Shown: in pieces, positions 34,844 to 39,125 of the stretch
Numbering within the stretch: the first letter of the stretch is position 1
Layout of the letters: each line of letters opens with the position of its first letter
Assembly (NCBI GenBank): GCA_905207905.1
Contig: CAJLNC010000016.1
Span: 1 to 39,125 of the forward strand
Direction: 5' to 3'
Source of the DNA: an uncultured Lachnospiraceae bacterium
Lineage (GTDB): Bacteria; Bacillota_A; Clostridia; Lachnospirales; Lachnospiraceae
Length of the DNA stretch: 39,125 bases
Program-made: the position numbers and the translations under genes
Notes under the pieces: generated by a model
What the model was told of the DNA's origin: nothing
The model's database searches: none
What the model saw: the letters and a program-made list of their open reading frames with translations, nothing else

Positions 34844-35821
34844 CTAATTTTTCCGTTTATTCATTGCCATATCCAACATTACCGCGCCGATAATCAGCAG
34901 GCCTTTTGTAATGGTCTGAAGATAGGAACTGATTCCCAGCAGGTTCATTCCATTATAAATAATTCCAATAATTGCAATTCCAATTACAGTCCCAGGAATT
35001 GTGGCAACACCGCCTGCAAAAGAAGTTCCGCCAATAACACAGGCTGCAATTGCATCCGTCTCATAAGCCACTCCAATATTCGCTTGTGCAGCATTAATAC
35101 GGCTTGTCAAAATAATGCCTGCAACCGCTGAACAAAATCCCATCCAAACATAGGTCAGAACCTGCACCTTAAACACATTAATACCACTGGCAATGGCAGC
35201 CGCCTTATTTCCGCCTGTTGCATAAACATATCTGCCAAATTTTGTCCAATGCATCATAATGTACGCAGCTATGGCAACAAGAAGCAAGATCAAAACAGAA
35301 TAAGGAATAACATCTGCAAATTTTCCAAGACCGATCTGGCGAAAATTCTTATTCGTCAATGTTTTCGTACGCCCATCGCAAAGCACATAGCCCACACCGC
35401 GGATTACCAGCTGCGTTGCCAAAGTTACCACAAAGGGGAACATATTCATTCCGGCAATCAACACTCCATTAAGAAGGCCAAACAGACTGCAAATTACGGT
35501 TGACGCAATCACACACAAAAGAATGCTCTCCGAATAATCAAACACAATTCCAATCACAACACTGGTCAGCGCAAGCATCGAACCAATAGAAAGGTCAATA
35601 CCGCCTGCTGTAATAACAAAAACCATCCCCAGTGCAAGCACTCCGTTTACAGATACCTGCTGCAAAATACTAACCACATTTCCCGGTTTCCGAAACGTTG
35701 GTGACACAATACTCATAAATACAATCATCAACAACAAAATAAAAACAATACCGTATTTTTTCATAAATACGTTCTTGGACATTCCAAATATCATAGTTTC
35801 TTTCTTATCTGCTTTTTCCAT
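34844..35821 (-). CDS. Sugar ABC transporter permease, RbsC type
   Basis: 325 residues with roughly ten hydrophobic segments. The family signature is VFVITAGGIDLSIGSMLALTSV, and the coupling region for the ATPase is GINVFKVQVLTYVWMGF. AINAAQANIGVAYETDAIAACVIGGTSFAGG is also typical (the middle of the protein carries INAAQANIGVAYE). It forms the channel, probably as a homodimer. It begins 12 bases after the ATPase stop and is preceded by GGAGG. Confidence 0.95.
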   Translation of the reverse strand: MEKADKKETMIFGMSKNVFMKKYGIVFILLLMIVFMSIVSPTFRKPGNVVSILQQVSVNGVLALGMVFVITAGGIDLSIGSMLALTSVVIGIVFDYSESILLCVIASTVICSLFGLLNGVLIAGMNMFPFVVTLATQLVIRGVGYVLCDGRTKTLTNKNFRQIGLGKFADVIPYSVLILLLVAIAAYIMMHWTKFGRYVYATGGNKAAAIASGINVFKVQVLTYVWMGFCSAVAGIILTSRINAAQANIGVAYETDAIAACVIGGTSFAGGVATIPGTVIGIAIIGIIYNGMNLLGISSYLQTITKGLLIIGAVMLDMAMNKRKN

Positions 35822-35833
35822 ACTAGCCTCCTA

Positions 35834-37333
35834 TTATTCACCGAACTGCTTTCTGAGAACATCCTGCTGCGTTACCGCACCGCTCAGAAGCTCCTGGCGC
35901 ATCACTTCTCCGCAAATTGTTCCTTCATGATAAATGAGCAACCGATCGCTCATTCCGCTTACTTCCGGATATTCCGAAGAAACCATGATAATTGCCATCC
36001 CCTGTGCTGCAAATTTACACATCAAGGTATGTATCTCTGATTTTGCGCCAACGTCAACTCCTCTGGTAGGCTCGTCCAAAATAAGCAGTTTCGGATTTGC
36101 CATAATCCATTTAGACAGCACCACTTTCTGCTGATTGCCTCCAGACAGTGAATATGCTTCTGATTCAATACTGGCTGCCTTTACTGTTAATTCCTTTGAA
36201 ACATTGGTTACTTCCTGCTTTTCTCTTGCCTGATTAAGAATGAAGCCTTTTTGCTTTTTTCTAAGATTAGGAAGTGAAATATTTTCCCGTATTGACCGAT
36301 TCAAACACAAACCAAAACCTTTTCTGTCCTCATTCACCATTGCAATTCCCATATTAACCGCATCGGCAGGACTTTTAATTTTTATTTCTTTTCCTTCCAA
36401 AAACATCTTTCCTGACGAAATAGGATCTAATCCAAAAATAGCCCTCATCGTCTCGCTTCTTCCTGATCCTACCAACCCGGCAATACCAAGAATTTCACCT
36501 GCATGAACTTCAAAGCTAATATTTTTAAATCCCTTCCCGGTCAGACCTTCGCATCTAAATACCACATCGCCAATGGGACAATCCACTTTTGGAAAAATAT
36601 TTTTCAGCTGGTATCCAATCATCATAGAAATCAGTTCATCCTTGTTCGTATCTGCTATATCCTTTGTCCCCACGTAAGTTCCGTCTCGGAAAACAGAAAC
36701 GCGATCACATATTTCAAATATTTCTTCCATTCTGTGAGAAATATAAATAATCGCAACACCTTGTTTCTTTAGATCCCTGATAGTATCAAATAAGTGTCTT
36801 GTTTCCTCACTGTCTAATGATGACGTGGGTTCATCCATAATAATAACTTTCGCGTCACAAGATACGGCACGGATAATTTCCACCATCTGCGCCTGCGCTA
36901 ACGTCAGCTGTTCCATGGTTACCGTTGGTTTTACATGAAATTCAAACTGATCTAAAATTTTCTGGGCACGCTCATTTGTTTTCTTTTTGTTTAAAAAAAT
37001 ACCTTTTGTATCTTCTCGGTTTAAAAAGATACTTTCCGCAACAGATAAATGTGGTTCTGGGTTCAACTCCTGATGAACCATGGCAATTCCTTTTGCGATT
37101 GCCTCTGCCGGGCCTTTTACTGTATAGGGCTTATCCTCAAAAATAATCGTTCCACTGTCCGCCTTATGAAGTCCGATAATACATTTCATCAGCGTAGATT
37201 TTCCTGCTCCATTTTCTCCCAGAAGAGCATGAATTTCTCCTGGTCTTAAGGAAAAATCCACATTTTTTAGAGCCTGAGTACCACCGAACGCTTTCGAAAT
37301 GCCACGACATTCAAGAATATTTTTTTCTCTCAT
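35834..37333 (-). CDS. Sugar ABC transporter ATP-binding protein, RbsA/MglA type (two ATPase domains)
   Basis: 499 residues with two fused ATPase halves. First half: Walker A GENGAGKST (~39-47), a degenerate signature LTLAQAQMVEI and Walker B VIIMDEPTSSLD. Second half: a degenerate Walker A GLVGSGRSETM (~285), a full signature LSGGNQQKVVLSKW and Walker B LLILDEPTRGVDVGAKSE. This asymmetry is normal for ribose/galactose-type importers. It drives uptake with the permease and binding protein encoded downstream. Confidence 0.96.
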   Translation of the reverse strand: MREKNILECRGISKAFGGTQALKNVDFSLRPGEIHALLGENGAGKSTLMKCIIGLHKADSGTIIFEDKPYTVKGPAEAIAKGIAMVHQELNPEPHLSVAESIFLNREDTKGIFLNKKKTNERAQKILDQFEFHVKPTVTMEQLTLAQAQMVEIIRAVSCDAKVIIMDEPTSSLDSEETRHLFDTIRDLKKQGVAIIYISHRMEEIFEICDRVSVFRDGTYVGTKDIADTNKDELISMMIGYQLKNIFPKVDCPIGDVVFRCEGLTGKGFKNISFEVHAGEILGIAGLVGSGRSETMRAIFGLDPISSGKMFLEGKEIKIKSPADAVNMGIAMVNEDRKGFGLCLNRSIRENISLPNLRKKQKGFILNQAREKQEVTNVSKELTVKAASIESEAYSLSGGNQQKVVLSKWIMANPKLLILDEPTRGVDVGAKSEIHTLMCKFAAQGMAIIMVSSEYPEVSGMSDRLLIYHEGTICGEVMRQELLSGAVTQQDVLRKQFGE

Positions 37334-37401
37334 TTCCGCTCTCCATTTCTTTCTGATTTTGTCCCTGTCTAAAATCTTTAAATATACGTGTTATAATTAA
37401 A

Positions 37402-37977
37402 TCATTCCACATTGCGATGCCTTGCTTCAAGATCCGCATAGGTCAAACCCATTTTTCTAGCCAGCAGCATAATGATCACATCGCACATCATATACAAATG
37501 CTGTTCATACTGATTCCCCATCATTTGCACCGTAGGCACCACATCATTTCTCTTTGCAAGGTATGCCGTGGCCCGGATAAATACTGGATAATCAGAATAT
37601 TCCGTCACATGTCTCCCATCAGGATTTCCAGTAAACGTTAATATTTTTCCCCCCGCTTCATGAACCTTCTTCAGGTAATATGTAAAAGATCCCACTTCGC
37701 CTGAACCCTCTGAAGTGATATACAAATCCCCTTCTTCAATCCCAACTGTAGTATCATCAAATAACCATTGTACCTGTTTTCCCAAATGGGCAAGCCGCAT
37801 TGCAAATCCCCTTAAAGAAATCCCTTCTCTTCCAGCAGCATAAACAAAAATTTTAGAAGCATTCAAAATTGCAGCTATAGCTTCTGATAATTCCTGCATG
37901 TCTAATCGTTCAAATACTTTTCTATGTTCTTCTGCTATCTGGGCAGTCAACTCTCTGTACTCCTTTTCCAGTTCCAT
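37402..37977 (-). CDS. SIS-domain protein, second 6-phospho-3-hexuloisomerase-like paralogue
   Basis: 191 residues. IFVYAAGREGISLRGFAMRLAHLG and DLYITSEGSGEVGSFTYYLKKV align with the sugar-phosphate-binding loops of the hxlB product at 32987-33541, and the ending ADLEARHRNVE matches RHSNLE. However, the serine-rich loop reads SEGSGEV rather than SGSGET, and the middle differs (FIRATAYLAKRNDVVPTVQMMGNQYEQH). The two SIS proteins thus share fold and probably chemistry but not substrate, or they form a hetero-oligomer. It follows the ROK kinase gene after 15 bases. GGAGTGAG precedes the ATG. Confidence 0.83.
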   Translation of the reverse strand: MELEKEYRELTAQIAEEHRKVFERLDMQELSEAIAAILNASKIFVYAAGREGISLRGFAMRLAHLGKQVQWLFDDTTVGIEEGDLYITSEGSGEVGSFTYYLKKVHEAGGKILTFTGNPDGRHVTEYSDYPVFIRATAYLAKRNDVVPTVQMMGNQYEQHLYMMCDVIIMLLARKMGLTYADLEARHRNVE

Positions 37978-37992
37978 GCTCTCACTCCTTTT

Positions 37993-38964
37993 CTATGATA
38001 TTTCTATTCCGGCCATCTGAGCTGCCAAGGCACAGGCGCCAAACATTCCAGCTTCAGAACCTAACACAGCTTTTATAACTGGACAATAAGATCTTTCTGT
38101 TGCAACCATCTCTCTGCAGTTTTTGTTTACCTGATCAAGAAGCAAATCCCCTGCATTAGAAATGCCACCTCCAATCACTACAATCTCCGGATTATAGAAA
38201 GTCATTACATTTGTGACTCCAACTGAAAGATAATGAATAAATCTATCAAATACTCGAATACAAACCGGATCTTTTTCTATCACTCCTCTTGTAATCATAC
38301 GATTATCGTACTTTCCATCTGCTTCATGAATATATTTATGAAGCAGCGTACTGGGTATCGCACTAGCCATCTCCAAAGCATCCCTTTTTAAAGCAGATCC
38401 TGAACAGTAGGCTTCCAAATGTCCTCTGCGTCCGCACAAACAAATATCTCCGCCTTCCGCAGCCACAATCATATGGCCTAGCTCAGCTGCCATATTTTCG
38501 CTTCCTCCAAATATTTGTCCGTCTATTACAACGCCTCCGCCAACTCCAGTTCCTAAAGTTATCAAGGTAAGACTTTTTTTCTTATGACCTCCAAAAACAT
38601 ATTCTCCAAGAGCATTTATATTTCCGTCATTTTCAATCGTAACCGGCGCCGAAAAATAATTTCCTATTTTTTCAGCCGGATTAAATCCATCCCATCTTAC
38701 CACGGATAAATACACCGTTTTCCCCGCTTTGCGATCTACTGTTCCTGGAAGCCCCATAGCCAAATGCAAGACTTTTGGATTTTGAATACCTTTCCGTTGA
38801 AACATTTCATTTAAAGTACTAATCAAACGATCTGAAATTCTCTCGTACCCTTCTGATACATTCGTAGGAATGGAAGTCTTTGTTACAACTGAAAGCATCG
38901 TATCCATAATCATAAGCTTAATGTTGGTTCCTCCAACATCTATACCTATTAAGAATTCTCTCAT
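37993..38964 (-). CDS. ROK-family sugar kinase
   Basis: 323 residues. The ATP-binding motif is FLIGIDVGGTNIKLMIMD; the catalytic Asp lies in TIENDGNINALGEYVFGG; LITLGTGVGGGVVIDGQ follows. The zinc site reads CLCGRRGHLEAYCSG, with His where many ROK proteins have a third Cys in that position. There is no N-terminal helix-turn-helix, so it is a kinase, not a repressor. As first gene of the cluster, ahead of the importer, it probably phosphorylates the incoming sugar at C6. AAGGAAAC precedes the ATG. Confidence 0.94.
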   Translation of the reverse strand: MREFLIGIDVGGTNIKLMIMDTMLSVVTKTSIPTNVSEGYERISDRLISTLNEMFQRKGIQNPKVLHLAMGLPGTVDRKAGKTVYLSVVRWDGFNPAEKIGNYFSAPVTIENDGNINALGEYVFGGHKKKSLTLITLGTGVGGGVVIDGQIFGGSENMAAELGHMIVAAEGGDICLCGRRGHLEAYCSGSALKRDALEMASAIPSTLLHKYIHEADGKYDNRMITRGVIEKDPVCIRVFDRFIHYLSVGVTNVMTFYNPEIVVIGGGISNAGDLLLDQVNKNCREMVATERSYCPVIKAVLGSEAGMFGACALAAQMAGIEIS

Positions 38965-39023
38965 TTTTTCTTGTTTCCTTAATCGTTTTCGCTTGTTTTA
39001 TTATTTTTCCTCTTTACGTATGT

Positions 39024-39052
39024 ATGATACCCCATTTTTTATTGTTTTTCAA
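39024..39052 (-). promoter_or_regulatory. Sigma-A promoter of the 15-gene sugar cluster
   Basis: On the - strand, TTGAAA (39052-39047), a 17-base spacer and TATCAT (39029-39024), about 60 bases before the ROK kinase ATG. It is the only good promoter found for the cluster. Confidence 0.75.
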
Positions 39053-39071
39053 GTACTATTTTATTGTTTTT
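39037..39071 (-). promoter_or_regulatory. Direct repeat over the -35 region, candidate operator
   Basis: Two exact copies of TTTTATTGTTTTT on the + strand (39037-39049 and 39059-39071) lie 22 bp apart, about two helical turns, covering the -35 element and the spacer of the promoter. Such a placement suits binding of a dimeric regulator on one face of the DNA. Confidence 0.6.
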
Positions 39072-39125
39072 TATCATTTACGCATTTTAAACAATTTCTT
39101 TTCTCTGTTTTTGTGCATTTTATAT

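Noticed and set aside
24238..38964. The sugar cluster as a myo-inositol (iol) operon
   Set aside because: An oxidoreductase, TIM-barrel enzymes and a PfkB kinase are present, but IolD, IolB and IolJ are missing, and the SIS proteins and transketolase have no place in that pathway.

Overview
The window reads as a chromosomal segment of a Gram-positive anaerobe of the class Clostridia, most likely a member of the Lachnospiraceae. Supporting signs are the gene order rpsK-rpsD-rpoA-rplQ, then ecfA1-ecfA2-ecfT-truA, then rplM-rpsI; an S4 whose N-terminus lacks the zinc-finger cysteines; an L17 with a central insertion; a group-B-like [FeFe] hydrogenase; strong GGAGG ribosome-binding sites; and near-consensus sigma-A promoters. 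No phage, insertion sequence, CRISPR array, tRNA or rRNA gene was found.

Region 1 (1-9842, mostly + strand) is core housekeeping DNA. It holds the end of the alpha ribosomal operon, with an unusual 73-bp tandem duplication between rpoA and rplQ; a GNAT acetyltransferase; a divergent cyclophilin; the energising module of an ECF vitamin transporter (two ATPases and EcfT) behind a structured leader; truA; and rplM-rpsI with a perfect sigma-A promoter and a UUCG-loop terminator.

Region 2 (9863-17024, - strand) holds an incomplete ABC-import operon (ATPase, acyl-CoA-synthetase-like enzyme and secreted binding protein, but no permease). Upstream of it lie an [FeFe]-hydrogenase gene whose stop overlaps the probable ATT start of an MnmM-like tRNA methyltransferase, and a nucleoside hydrolase.

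Region 3 (17155-24131, - strand) is a coupled unit: a membrane Ser/Thr kinase, a 957-residue Ig-like surface protein with an acidic Pro/Ser/Glu linker, a CPBP membrane protease, and then glyA.

Region 4 (24191-39052, - strand) is a 15-gene carbohydrate cluster of about 15 kb. It has one good promoter at the right edge and a terminator at the left. It encodes a ROK kinase, two SIS proteins of the 6-phospho-3-hexuloisomerase type, a ribose-type ABC importer, three TIM-barrel sugar isomerases/epimerases, a PfkB kinase, a GatZ/KbaZ-like protein without its GatY/KbaY partner, a two-subunit transketolase, a Gfo/Idh/MocA oxidoreductase and an alpha/beta hydrolase. This set does not match any catabolic operon I can name, and it is the best candidate here for an undescribed pathway.

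A further cross-cutting signal is a 25-27-bp palindrome (TTTCATAGGAA, short loop, TTCCTATGAAA) followed by an A-rich tail. It occurs three times in non-coding or gene-end DNA in regions 1 and 2.
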